The notes under the pieces are model-generated. The model was not told the DNA's origin and made no database searches. It worked only from the letters and a program-made list of their open reading frames with translations. Positions 10,860-21,782 of a stretch of 64,000 nt of DNA are shown here, in pieces; positions within the stretch are counted from its first letter, which is position 1; every line of letters starts with the position of its first letter. This DNA is from Neoarius graeffei (Eukaryota; Chordata; Actinopteri; Siluriformes; Ariidae). A program made the position numbers and the translations under genes. The stretch is from the NCBI RefSeq assembly GCF_027579695.1, contig NC_083583.1, positions 377,322 to 441,321 on the forward strand, given 5' to 3'.

Positions 10860-12150
10860 TCAGTATCTGGTGTGACCCCTTTGTGCAGCAATAACTGCAA
10901 CTAAATGTTTCCGGTAACTGTTGATCAGTCCTGCACACCAGCTTGGAGGAATTTTAGCCCGTTCCTCCATACAGAACAGCTTCAACTCTGGGAAGTTGGT
11001 GGGTTTCCTCACATGAACTGCTTGCTTCAGGTCCTTCCACAACATTTCCATTGGATTAAGGTCAGGACTTTGACTTGGCCATTCCAAAACATTAACTTTA
11101 TTCTTCTTTAACCATTCTTTGGTAGAACAACTTGTGTGCTTAGGGTCGTTGTCTTGCTGCATGACCCACCTTCTCTTGAGATTCAGTTCATGGACAGATG
11201 TCCTGACATTTTCCTTTTGAATTCGCTGGTATATTTCAGAATTCATTGTTCCATCAATGATGGCAAGCCGTCCTGGCCCAGATGCAACAAAACAGGCCCA
11301 AACCATGATACTACCACCACCATGTTTCACAGATGGGATAAGGTTCTGATGCTGGAATGCAGTGTTTTCCCTTCTGCAAACATAACGCTTCTCATTTAAA
11401 CCAAAAAGTTATATTTTGAAAAAATATCTGAGCCTATCATATATAAAATAGGTTAATATAGAATCGAGGTAGAGATTTTTCAGGTTTAAAATCATTATTA
11501 AAGTAATTAAATTATATGGGTTTTTTTGTCTTCAATTGATGGTTGATTGAATGAATATATTGAATTGTATAGAATTTTAACTGTATATGATTTTATTGTT
11601 GGACCCCAGGAAGAATAGCTGGGTCTGTGCACAGCTAATGGGGATCCTAATAAACTAATAAACTAATAAACTAATATTTTGGTCTCATCCGTCCACAAAA
11701 CATTTTTCCAATAGCCTTCTGGTTTGTCCACGTGATCTTTAGCAAACTGCAGACAAGCAGCAATGTTCTTTTTGGAGAGCAGTGGCTTTCTCCTTGCAAC
11801 CCTGCCATGCACACCATTGTTGTTCAGTGTTCTCCTGATGGTGGACTCATGAACATTAACATTAGCCAATGTGAGAGAGGCCTTCAGTTGCTTGGAAGTT
11901 GCCCTGGGGTCCTTTATGACCTCGCCGACTATTACACGCCTTGCTCTTGGAGTGATCTTTGTCCGTCGACCAATCCTGGGGAGGGTAGCAATGGTCTTGA
12001 ATTTCCTCTATTTGTACACAATCTGTCTGATTGTGGATTGGTGGAGTCCAAACTCTTTAGAGATGGTTTGGTAATCTTTTCCAGCCTGATGAGCATCAAC
12101 AACACTTTTTCTGATGTCCTCAGAAATCTCCTTTGTTCATCTCATGATAA
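10860..12150 (-). pseudogene. Tc1-like transposase remnant, family A copy 2
   Basis: The C-terminal half (10860-11330) is open and holds QQDNDPKHT and NPMEML, two of the three catalytic positions. The piece at 11682-11869 holds [17 protein letters not shown] and TDETK before the retro-fragment interrupts it. The N-terminal helix-turn-helix region toward 12150 has stops, including one right after the start codon. Inactive. Confidence 0.8.
11419..11673 (+). repeat. Short non-LTR/SINE-like fragment inside Tc1 copy 2
   Basis: Flanked by ATATTTTG on both sides (11411-11418 and 11674-11681), an 8-bp target duplication. Its 3' end reads GGGGATCCTAATAAA followed by repeats of CTAATAAA, a simple-repeat tail typical of a non-LTR-mobilised sequence. 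No coding content. The source family is not identified. Confidence 0.65.
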
Positions 12151-13281
12151 ACTTCCACAAACATGTGTTGTGAAGATCAGACTTTGATAGATCCCTGTTC
12201 TTTAAATAAAACAGGGTGCTCACTCACTCCTGATTGTCATCCCATTGACTGAAAACACCTGACTCTATTTTCACCTTGAAATCACTGGTTCATCCTAGAG
12301 GTTCACATACTTTTGCCACTCACAGATATGTAATATTGGATCATTTTCCTCAATGAATAAATGACCAAGCATAATATTTTTGTCTCATTTGTTTAACTGG
12401 GTTCTCTTTCTCTACTTTTAGGATTTGTGTGAAAATCTGATGATGTTTTAGGTCATATTTATGCAGAAGTATAGAAAATTCTAAAGGGTTCACAAACTTT
12501 CAAGCACCACTGTATGTGTGTGTGTGTAAATCATAACATAATGACATATTTCTGATGATATGACATGATAGCAAAGTACAAACAGATTTTAAAGGTCATT
12601 GCTTGCGTACACCCCTTCAGGTCAGATATAACATAGGGCAATATGTACTTAAGATGGTGATGGAATTTTTAAACACAGATAATATGTCTAGTCTACGAAG
12701 TCAGAAATTAATGCCAACAGAAATAGTTTAAAAGATCTAAAAGCTAAAGGATGAAAAGATCATAAATTCTTAACACATGAATGTGTGCTAAGTCAGCAAA
12801 TTACATCTTGATTTCATCAATATGTAGTAAGACAATCATAAGCAAAATAACAAATAAGAATATGTCTTTAACAATCCTAAATTATATTCTGTAATTATAA
12901 AACTAACTTAAAACTATAAAACTAACTTAAATCATTGAATGCATCTTAGATCTAACAATTAAATCTAAATCACTGCCATAGTATATGCAATAGTCCAAAA
13001 TAATAAAGGATCTTAAAAATATAAAGTCTTTTTGTGCAGCTGTGGTTGTGTGTGATATCAAAGGCCATTGTGAGTGTGTGTGATATCATCGCAGACCCTG
13101 TCGCCATCTAAACACATCTCTGAACAACAATACACATTTTATATCAAAATAAACAAAATGTTCCCAAACAATGTCCAGCCGAGACATAAGGTCATTTTAA
13201 CTGACAGAAATTAATCCTTAATTTTGTCACAAATAAATTACTGCCTTCTTGGTCAAGAATAATACTTATATAAACCTAACA

Positions 13282-15956
13282 CTATCCCAGCCACTTGGTT
13301 GTGCCTCTCCATGTACGCTGATCCAGCTAGCATCTTACACCCTGCTACTATGTGCTGGACTGTTTCAGGGGCTTCTTTGCACAGTCTGCATCTTGGGTCT
13401 GATCTACTCTGGTAGATCCTGGCCTCTATGGCTCTTGTGCTTATGGCCTGTTCTTGTGCTGCCATGATTAGTGCCTCTGTGCTGTCTGTCAGTCCTGCAT
13501 TATCCAGCCACTGGTAGGATTTCTTGATATCAGCCACTTCCTCTATCTGACGGTGGTACATGCCATGTAGGGGTTTGTCCCTCCAGGTTGTCTGTTCCTC
13601 CTCCTCCTCTGCGCTCTCATCAGGGTTCTGCTGCCTGAGACATTCACTTAGCAGTTCATCCTTTGGGGCCATCTTTCTGATGTAATCTCGGATTTTCGAT
13701 GTTTCATCCTGGACCGTGGTCTTGACGCTCACTAGCCCTCGGCCTCCCTCTTTCCGCTTAGTGTATAGTCTCTGGGTGCTGGACTTGGGGTGGAACCCTC
13801 CATGCATGGTGAGGAGCTTTCTAGTCTTGATATCTGTGGCTTCTATCTCCTCCTTTGGCCAGTTTATGATACCAGCGGGGTATCTGATGACTGGTAGTGC
13901 ATACATGTTGATGGCTCGGACCTTGTTCTTACCATTCAGCTGACTTTTCAGGACCTGCCTTACTCTCTGGAGGTATTTGGCTGTGGTTGACTTCCTTGTG
14001 GCCTCTTCATGGTTTCCATTAGCCTGTGGGATGCCAAGGTACTTGTAGCTGTCTTGGATATCACCTATGTTGCCCTCTGGTAGGTCAATCCCCTCAGTCC
14101 GGATCATCTTGCCTCTCTTTGAGACCATCCGGCCACACTTGTCCAATCCGAATGACATCCCTATAGATCCGGGTGGTGTGGATCAGCGAGTCTATTTCTC
14201 GCTCGTTCCTGGCATACAGCTTGATGTCATCCATGTAGAGCAGGTGGCTGATTGTTGCCCCACTACGGAATCGGTACCCGTAGCTGCTCTTCGTGATGAT
14301 CCGACTGAGGGGGTTCAGGCCTATGCAGAACAGCAGTGGTGATAGCGCATCTCCTTGGTATATGCCGCACTTGATGTTGACTTGGGCAATGGGTTTTGAG
14401 TTGGCCTCTAGGGTTGTCTTCCACATTTCCATTGAGTTCTGGATGAAGGTCCTTAGGTTCCTGTTGATCTTATACAGTTCCAGACATTCCAGTATCCATG
14501 TGTGTGGCATTGAGTCGTAGGCTTTCTTGTAGTCAATCCAGGCAGTGCACAGGTTGGTCTGTCTCTTCTTACAGTCTCGGGCGACTGGTCTATCGACCAG
14601 TAGCTGGTGCTTGGCTCCTCTGGTGTTACTGCCAATCCCTTTCTGTGCCTCGCTCATGTATTGAGCCACATGCTTACTCATTTTTGCCGCAATGATGCCT
14701 GACAGGGCCTTCCATGTTGTGCAGAGACAGGTAATTGGCCGGTAGTTGGATGGGATGGGTCCCTTCTGGGGGTCCTTCATGATTAGGACTGTCCTGCCTT
14801 GGGTTAGCCATTCTGGGTGGGTCTCATCCCTCAGCAGCTGGTTCATCTGTGCTGCTAGGCGTTCATGGAGTGCAGTTAGCTTCTTCAGCCAGTACGTATG
14901 GATCATATCGGGGCCTGGTGCTGTCCAGCTCTTCATCTTTGACACTCTTTCTTGGACATCTGCCATTGAGATGGTTACTGGTTCTTGTTCTGGGAGGTTG
15001 CTGTGGTCAGCTCTTAGGTTCACTAACCATTGGGCATCGGTGTTGTGTGATGCCTTTCTTTCCCATATGTCTTTCCAGTATTTTTCCACCTCAGCTCTTG
15101 GTGGGTCTGACCAGTTGTTGTTCCCCTGCCACTGAGAGTACACCTTGGCTGGTTCAGTGGAGAACAGCTTGTTTATTCTCCTGGCCTCTCCCTCCTTGGT
15201 GTATCTCTTCAACCGGGTGGCCAGAGCTGTTAGTCACTGTTTGGCAGTTTCGAGTGCCTCTGGTATGGAGAGTGAGTTGTACTTCCTGGGTGCCCCTTTA
15301 TTCACCATGTTCCCTTTCTGTAGTTCAGCTAGCTGGCTAACTTCTCTCCGTGCTGCCTTTATCTTGGCCTCTAATTGTCTCTTCCATGGTGGATACTGTT
15401 TGTTATGTCCCGAGCCCACCTTGTGTCCAAGCATCTCCATGATTACTGTTGCTGTACTGTGTATCAGCTTGTTGGTCTCAGTGATGGTTCTTGTGGAGAT
15501 TGTCTTCAGAGCAGCATTCACATCTACTAGTAGATCTTCTGAAGGTACTTGGCAACTCAGCTTCGGTATTCGTCAGGGGCTCCAGGTTTCCAGTTGGGTC
15601 ACGATCTTCCTTCTCAGGTCAGCAGCTCTTGTGTTGAGGCTGTTAGCTGTTGGGGCCTGGTACCCAATCTCTGGTTGTGGGGATGATGATGACATCTCCC
15701 CGCTGACCTGTCTTCCTGGCTCCCCCTTGCCGTAGCATCGTTGTTGTATTTCATTAATCTCTAGTTGTGATAGTAGATGTTGGAACACTGGGCTAATAGC
15801 TGTTTCTTTGTTAGCCTTGATTGTGGGTTTCGAAGTATCCAATGGTCCCACATTCACTGCATGTATCCCCTCTCTCTGGGATTGCTTGTATAGTAGCATT
15901 CCAGCAAATCTGTATTTTCTGTCCTTGTCCATCAATGTCTTGTTCCAGTAGCCCAT
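13282..15956 (-). pseudogene. Endonuclease LINE ORF, N-terminal and reverse transcriptase part
   Basis: Starts MGYWNKTLMD at 15956. One frame runs to about 14160 with two TGA stops (near 15573 and 15234) where CGA would fit, consistent with CpG decay. RT motifs follow: IDYKKAYDSMPH, GDALSPLLF and YMDDIKLY with the catalytic aspartates. A frameshift near 14155 moves it to the 14158-13253 frame, which contains HGGFHPKSSTQRLY, GGRGLVSV and a CRLC...H...C finger close to the endonuclease junction. It ends where the solo LTR interrupts it after VAGIV. The protein would bind, nick and reverse-transcribe at the target, but it is broken here. Confidence 0.82.
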
Positions 15957-16120
15957 TTCTCATCAGTTTGCCCTGGTTCCCTAGCAACTGACACAGACCT
16001 TGTTGACCCGGGCAACGTCTGAGCCGGTATGACCCTATCAGTTATGTCTTCACTCATTCCTGAGGTAGGCTGATATATCATGAGGGATCTTGCCTAAGGA
16101 CCCTTACTGGATGATGTTTT

Positions 16121-16190
16121 GCCCCGACCGGGATTCGAACCCCGATCTCCTGCATCGTAGTCAGTGAGCATTACCACTGTACTATCCAGC
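16121..16190 (-). other. tRNA-like 5' end of the endonuclease LINE
   Basis: On the - strand, TAGTACAGTGGTAATGC resembles a pol III A box and GGGGTTCGAATCCC is a B box with T-loop. CTGACTACGATGCAG resembles an anticodon arm of tRNA-Arg(ACG) type. The acceptor stem does not pair, so this is not a working tRNA gene. It sits exactly between the TA microsatellite and the LINE leader, so it is the LINE 5' terminus. Confidence 0.65.
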
Positions 16191-16211
16191 TATATATTAT
16201 ATATATATATA
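16191..16211. repeat. (TA)n tract beyond the LINE 5' end
   Basis: Continues the TA repeat of 9639-9701 on the other side of the LINE. Confidence 0.7.
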
Positions 16212-16583
16212 GTTATATTATTGTGGCCGACTCATCAGTCAGTAAGTTCAGAGAACTGTAAAGCGGCTGTGGTAAGTTCCAAAAGGAAGTTGAGTTTCCC
16301 TGCTACAGTCACGTGACCAACTACAGCAAACGAAGAAGGTTAAACTACAGTGAAAAAGGCGAAGTGAACCCGGTGCGCTTTTTGTTCACAATGCGCAGAT
16401 TAGGCGAACCGTACCATTGATTTTTAGCGAACCGTACTGAGATCACCTCCTGGGGTGGTCTCAGTTCGGTTCGCTTTAAAGGGGTCTGGGTACGGTTGGA
16501 GTGTTCACATATGCGCAAAAAATGCTGAGTCATCAATCTGAGTTCAGTTAGATGGCTGAAAGGAACCAAGTGTGAAAACACCC

Positions 16584-18300
16584 TCTGAAAGCCATCGACA
16601 GGGGCCCCACTACCGATGGACTTAGAACCTCCCACACATCACCCCTCGAAATCCATGTGGGAGCTATTCATTCTGAGCTCATTTCCCTGTTAGTTACCCA
16701 CACTGCTCATCATATCATTTTGGGGTTCCCGTGGCTCCAGCTTCATGATCCGCTAATTTCATGGCAACACAAAGAAATCATTCAGTGGTCTCCGTCCTGC
16801 TTCCAGAACTGTCTGAAACTTCCCCAGTTATTGGTGTCTTCCACCTCAGTGGAGAGCCCTCAGCCTGACTCACTAGACAATGTTACTTCTTGTTACCTGG
16901 ACCTCAAAGAAGTGTTCAGCAAGGGCAAGGTTAGTGGTCTACCTCCTCATCGATCCTACAATTGTGCCATTGACCTCCTCCCTGGTACTACTCCTCCTTG
17001 CAGTCATATACACCCCTTATCCATCACTGAACAAACTGCCATGGAAGAATATGTCCAGGAATCCTTGGAACAGGGTTACATTTGACCATCCACATCTCCA
17101 GCATCAGACAGTTTCTTCTTTGTGGAGAAGAAAGGATGAGGTCTTTGCCCATATATCGACTATAGAGGTCTGAACCAAATTACCATAAAATACCCCATCT
17201 GCTTCCCTTGGTGCCCTTAGCCTTAGAACAGCTGCAATCAGCCAGGATCTTCTCCAAGCTGGATCTCTGAAGTGCTTACAATCTGGTCAGGATTCGAGAA
17301 GGTGATGAATGGAAGACAGCATTCAGTACCGCCTCAGGACGCTTCAAATATTTGGTCATGCTTTATGACCTTTCTTGTGTGCCAAGTGTTTTCCAGTGCC
17401 TCATTAATGACATCCTTCATGACATGCTGGGAAGGTTCATAATTGCTTACATTGATGATATCCTGACCTACTCCCCCAATGAAGACTCTCATCATGAACA
17501 TGTAAGGTCGGTGTTTGTCCAGTTACTCAAGAACCATTTATACATTAAGGCTGAAATGTGTGAATTTCATATATGGCAGATATCGTTCCTTGGGTATATC
17601 ATCAGTTCAGAAGGTGTAAGTATGGACCAGAGTAAGGTGTCAGCTATCACTTCCTGGCCAATGCCCACCATGGTGAAGGAGCTACAACATTTCCTGGGGT
17701 TTGCTAACTTTTATCGTCACTTCATTCATGGTTTCAGTTCAATCGCCTCCCCTCTCACAACCATGCTAAAAAAAAGGACCACACCATCTCCAGTGGACTC
17801 CTGCAGCCAAAGAGGCCTTCAACTGGCTCAAGTCTGCCTTCACAATGGCCCCAATCCTTCAGCATCTTGACCCTACTAAGCCATTTGTGGTGAAGGTAGA
17901 TGCTTCAGAGACTGGTGGGGTGGGGTGGGGGTCCTTTTGCAGCATCTAGGAGATAAACCTAAATTACACCCCATTGCCTTTTACTCCAAGAAACTTACAC
18001 CAACTATGACATTAGGAGCTGAGAACTTCTAGCCATCAAACTGGCTTTGAATGAATGGAGGCACTGGTTAGAAGGGGCTGCACATCCATTCGCCATCCTC
18101 ACTGACCACAAGAACTTGGAGTATTTAAAGACCGCCAAATGACTGAATTCATGCCAAGCTAGCTGGGCCCTGTTCTTCACCCAGTTCAGGTTCACGATAT
18201 CCTACCGCCCTGGCTCTAGAGAAACAAAAGCTGATGCTCTTTCCAGAATCCACAATATCTCGAGTCACATGCCAGAACCTACTCCCATTCTGTCACCAGA
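16584..18300 (+). pseudogene. pol: Ty3/gypsy protease end, reverse transcriptase and RNase H
   Basis: Picks up the protease at 16584 (GFPWLQLHDP), then runs into RT. VEKKG and IDYRGLNQIT appear around 17120-17190 with frame changes. [13 protein letters not shown] and AYIDDIL hold the catalytic YIDD in the open frame 17352-17870. [12 protein letters not shown] marks the end of RT. RNase H is recognisable from KVDASETGG near 17890 and [10 protein letters not shown] near 18100, with several stops. Degenerate. Confidence 0.8.
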
Positions 18301-19376
18301 CTGTTTTGTGCAAACCATCTCGTGGGACATTGATAGAGAAATCAGACAATCTCAGCCTGCTAACTTACCTGAGAACTGTCCTCCTGAACTGACATATGTA
18401 CCACCACGACTCAGAGGTAAAAACTCATCACCTGGGCTCATTCCTCTCCAGCCACAGGACACCCCAGTAGCCAGCGTACCTACCAACTCCTGAAGAATAA
18501 GTACTGATGGGAAATATGACCTCTGATATTAACCATCTCCTCATGCTCTGATTGCGCCCAAGCAAAGGTGTCTCGAGCTCCACCGGCCGGTAAGCTCTGT
18601 CCTCTCCCAGTACCCCAACAACCCTGGTCACACACTGCCATTGACTTTCTTACAGATCTACCTCAGTCCCAAGGTAACACAGTTGTCCTGGTGATCATAG
18701 ACAGATTCTTGAAAGCCCTCAAGCCCATCCCATTACCAGGTCTACCCACGGCACTCAAAACTGGAGAATTCCTGTTTCATCACATCTTCCATTACTATGG
18801 CATCCCCAAAGACATTGTTAGTGACTGGGGTCCCCAGTTCATCTCCAAGTTATGGGCCAAGTTCATGGACAGGTTAGGGGTATCAGTGAGTTTAACATCA
18901 GGATACCACCCACAGTCCAACAGCCAAGTGAACATGCCAACCAAGAGATGAGTTGCTTCCTCCAAATATTCTGTATGAGGAACCCAAAAGGACTGGGCAC
19001 AATTTCTTCCCTGGGCAGAATATGCAAAGAAGTCTTTGAAATGCTCTGCTACTCAGTTAACATCCTTCCAATGCATCTTCTGCTATCAACCACGACTTTT
19101 TCTGTGGGACGATGCACCAACTCAAATCCTAGCAGTGGATTCTTGGTTTAAGAGGAGCGAGCAAGTATGGGGGGAGGTCCATCAACGACTGGAACAAGTC
19201 AATGAAAAGTATAAACAGTATGCTGACAAACATAGAGGAGAGACCTCAGAGTATGTTCCAGGGGACCGAGTATGGGTTTCCACAAAGGACCTAAGAGTAC
19301 CCAACACCTGCCAGAAACTTCAAGCCCAATACATAGGCCTGTATAAAGTGATTCACAAAATAAATGAGGTCGCATA
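18300..19376 (+). pseudogene. pol: Ty3/gypsy integrase, degenerate
   Basis: [13 protein letters not shown] gives the first catalytic Asp and SDWGPQFIS the second. The third position, usually within a GQxER-type motif, is altered to SQVNMPTKR and followed by a stop. The C-terminal part (RGETSEYVPGDRVWVS) is in the 19036-19389 frame and is cut by a Tc1 insertion at 19377. The integrase-like order before a chromodomain fits a chromovirus. Confidence 0.78.
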
Positions 19377-20974
19377 CAGTGGTGCTTGAAAGTTTGTGAA
19401 CCCTTTAGAATTTCCTATATTTCTGCAGAAATATGACCTAAAACATCATCAGATTTTCACGCAAGTCCTAAAAGGAGATAAAGAGAACCCAGTTAAACAA
19501 ATGAGACAAAAATTTTTCACTTAGTCATTTATTTATTGAGGAAAATGATCCAATATTACATATCTGTGAGTGGCAAAAGTATGTGAACCTTTGCTTTCAG
19601 TATCTGGTGTGACCCTCTTGTGCAGCAATAACTGCAACTAAACATTTGTGGTAACTGTTGATCAGTCCTGCACACCGGCTTGGAGGAATTTTAGCCCGTT
19701 CCTCCGTACAGAACAGCTTCAACTCTGGGATGTTGGGGGGTTTCCTCACATGAACTGCTCGCTTCAGGTCCTTCCACAATATTTCGATTGGATTAAGGTC
19801 AGGACTTTGACTTGGCCATTCAAAAACATTAACTTTATTCTTCCTTAACCATTCTTTGGTAGAATGACTTGTGTGCTTAGGGTTGTTGTCTTGCTGCATG
19901 ACCCACCTTCTCTTGAGATTCAGGTGTCCTGACATTTTCCTTTAGAATTTGCTGGCATAATTCAGAATTCATTGTTCCATCAATCATGGCAAGCCGTCCT
20001 GGCCCAGATGCAGCAAAACAGGCCCAAACCATGACACAACCACCACCATGTTTCACAGATGGGATAAGGTTCTTATGCTGGAATGCAGTGTTTTCCTTTC
20101 TCCAAACATAACGCTTCTCATTTAAACCAAAAAGTTCTATTTTGGTCTCATCTGTCCACAAAACATTTTTCCAGTAGCCTTCTTGCTTGTCCACATGATC
20201 TTTAGCAAACTGCAGACGAACAGCAATGTTCTTTTTGGAAAGCAGTGGCTTTCTCCTTGCAACCCTGCCATGCACACCATTGTTGCTCAGTGTTCTCCTG
20301 ATGGTGGACTCATGAACATTAACATTAGCCAATGTGAGAGAGGCCTTCAGTTGCTTAGAAGTTACCCTGGGGTCCTTTGTGACCTCGCCGACTATTACAT
20401 GCCTTGCTCTTGGAGTAATCTTTGTTGGTCGACCACTCCTGGGGAGGGTAACAATGGCCTTGAATTTCCTCCATTTGTACACAATCTGTCTGACTGTGGA
20501 TTGGTGGAGTCCAAACTCTTTAGGGATGGTTTTGTAATCTTTTCCAGCCTGATGAGCATCAACAACGCTTTTTCTGCGGTCCTCAGAAATCTCCTTTGTT
20601 TGTGCCATGATACACTTCCACAAACATGTGTTGTGAAGATCAGACTTTGATAGATCCCTGTTCTTTAAATAAAACAGGGTGCCCACTCACACTTGATTGT
20701 CATCCCACTGATTGAAAACACCTGACTCTAATTTCACCTTCAAATTAACTGCTAATCCTAGAGGTTTGCATACTTTTGCCACTCACAGATATGTAATATT
20801 GGATCATTTTCCTCAATAAATAAATGACCAAGTATAATATTTTTGTCTCATTTGTTTAACTGGGTTCTCTTTATCTACTTTTAGGACTTGTGTGAAAATC
20901 TAATGATGTTTTAGGTCACATTTATGCAGAAATATAGAAAATTCTAAGGGTTCACAAACTTTCAAGCACCACTG
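19377..20974 (-). mobile_element. Tc1-like transposon, family A, copy 3
   Basis: 1598 bp, matching inverted ends CAGTGGTGCTTGAAAG, and TA on each side (19375-19376 and 20975-20976). The most compact family A copy, with no internal insertion. Inserted between integrase and chromodomain of the gypsy element. Confidence 0.94.
19597..20608 (-). pseudogene. Tc1-like transposase, family A copy 3, one frameshift
   Basis: Start MAQTKEIS at 20608. The open frame covers the helix-turn-helix region, [17 protein letters not shown], and WTDETK with the first Asp. A small deletion near 19925 (within the region reading VRTSVHELN in copy 4) shifts the frame. The rest, with QQDN(N)PKHT and NPIEIL, is open in the next frame to 19597. 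Otherwise complete and close to copy 4 in sequence. Confidence 0.85.
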
Positions 20975-20976
20975 TA

Positions 20977-21351
20977 CAAGTTAGAGCTCCCACCTCACTG
21001 CAAGATAGCCCCCACTTTCCATGTATCATGACTAAAACCTGCCATTCAAGGTCCTCTTGCCACAGATACCACCATCCAAGAGCCTCCCCCTCTAGATCTT
21101 GAAGGCGACCCCATATACCAAGTCAAAGAAATCCTAAATTCTCTGCACAGACAAGGACAGCTCGAGTACCTGGTAGACTGGGAGGGGTACGGCCCAGAGG
21201 AGCGCAGCTGGGTGAGCTCCAGGGGCATCCTAGACTCCCTCTTCACACAAGAATTCCACAAGGAGCATCCTGAGAAGCCAGTGCCAAGAAAGAGGGGTTG
21301 TCCCAGAAAGGAGTTTGCTCCCAGAGGGAGCACCTTGGGGGTGGTGGTTTC
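20977..21351 (+). pseudogene. pol: Ty3/gypsy chromodomain, C-terminal end of pol
   Basis: [10 protein letters not shown], then [19 protein letters not shown], is a classic chromodomain with its aromatic and acidic pattern. In chromoviruses it follows integrase and directs insertion to modified chromatin. A basic tail leads to the 3' LTR. This domain remains open from about 21089 to the LTR. Confidence 0.85.
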
Positions 21352-21782
21352 TGTCAATAGCAGCGCTGAAAACCTGAGTTCGGAGCAGCCCCCAAACATG
21401 GCCGCTCCAGACTACATTTCCCAAGCGCCACAGTGCCTCGCATCACCAGAGTATTAACATCACCTGTTTCTTGTTTGTCTGCAATCATCTCCCTATATAA
21501 GCTCAGTTCACACACTCTCTCGACGTGAAGTATCGGTCTATGTCCCAGTACCTGACTTTACAGAGCCTTCTGACTTTCTGCCTGACCTCTCGTTGTTTAG
21601 ATTCCATTTACATTTATTTCTGACTTAGTTCTCTTGCCTAGTCTGTGGTATTCTGTTTGCCGATCGACCGACCCTTGCCTGTCCCTGACTACATCTCCAG
21701 TTTCCTGATTTGGCTCAGTTGACAGTTTGAGATGCACCTGCTTTCCCCTGCGTCTGCATCCGTAAGTGCCTGCACCCTGACA
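21352..21782 (+). repeat. Ty3/gypsy 3' LTR
   Basis: Begins TGTCA and ends CCCTGACA, 431 bp, and is collinear with 7798-8232. A TATATAAG box is present near 21495. Confidence 0.88.

Larger units (their letters stand above)
10640..12512 (-). mobile_element. Tc1-like transposon, family A, copy 2
   Basis: Terminal inverted repeats CAGTGGTGCTTGAAAG at both ends, with TA on both sides (10638-10639 and 12513-12514). Inserted in the solo LTR. Carries a 255-bp retro-fragment inside its transposase. Confidence 0.93.
10251..13281 (-). mobile_element. Solo LTR of an ERV related to the one at 1-1927, with a nested Tc1
   Basis: The insert ends TGTTGC...TAACA and is flanked by CTATC on both sides, a 5-bp target duplication with retroviral TG...CA ends. 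Removing the Tc1 (10640-12512) leaves about 1.16 kb. Read on the - strand it has a TATAATAA box near 10417-10426, AATAAA at 10376-10381 and CCCAGAGCTCTGGGG at 10313-10327. These blocks have the same order and similar spacing as in the LTR at 1434-1927. Both LTRs begin TGT(A/T)AGG and share ACCAAGAAGG near that end. No internal viral genes remain, so it is a recombined solo LTR. Confidence 0.78.
9702..16190 (-). mobile_element. Non-LTR retrotransposon with restriction-like endonuclease (R2/R4/NeSL-type group)
   Basis: On the - strand the order is a tRNA-like 5' end, one long ORF with a central RT, a Cys/His finger, and a C-terminal restriction-like endonuclease. A very short 3' UTR ends at a TA microsatellite. 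The ORF carries two stops and a frameshift, and is split by the solo LTR at 10251-13281. Without that LTR it is about 3.5 kb. Single ORF plus C-terminal endonuclease is the hallmark of the R2/R4/NeSL/Hero group. The exact clade is not settled. Confidence 0.82.
9316..16583. mobile_element. TIR DNA element (superfamily unresolved) carrying nested insertions
   Basis: Left end GGGTGTTTTCACAC and right end GTGTGAAAACACCC are inverted repeats, and TCT stands on both sides (9313-9315 and 16584-16586). The outer arms are 9316 to about 9638 and about 16212-16583, so the original was a roughly 0.7-kb non-autonomous element. It was then opened at an internal TA microsatellite by the LINE at 9702-16190. 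A 3-bp duplication is Harbinger-like in length, but TCT is not the usual TWA, so I leave the class open. Confidence 0.75.
7798..21782 (+). mobile_element. Chromodomain Ty3/gypsy LTR retrotransposon, degenerate, with nested insertions
   Basis: Two direct LTRs (7798-8232 and 21352-21782) bracket gag, protease, RT, RNase H, integrase and a terminal chromodomain in the usual gypsy order. The flanks CTGAG (left) and CAGAG (right) look like a 5-bp target duplication with one change. Two later insertions split it: a TIR element at 9316-16583 and a Tc1 at 19377-20974. Without them the element is about 5.1 kb. Multiple stops and frameshifts make it inactive. It sits inside repeat X. Confidence 0.88.

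Noticed and set aside
14746..15735. Long + strand frames (129-196 codons) rich in Ser/Leu/Trp
   Set aside because: Antisense shadows of the endonuclease LINE reverse transcriptase.
16121..16190. Functional tRNA gene
   Set aside because: The acceptor stem does not pair and the sequence is joined to the LINE leader.
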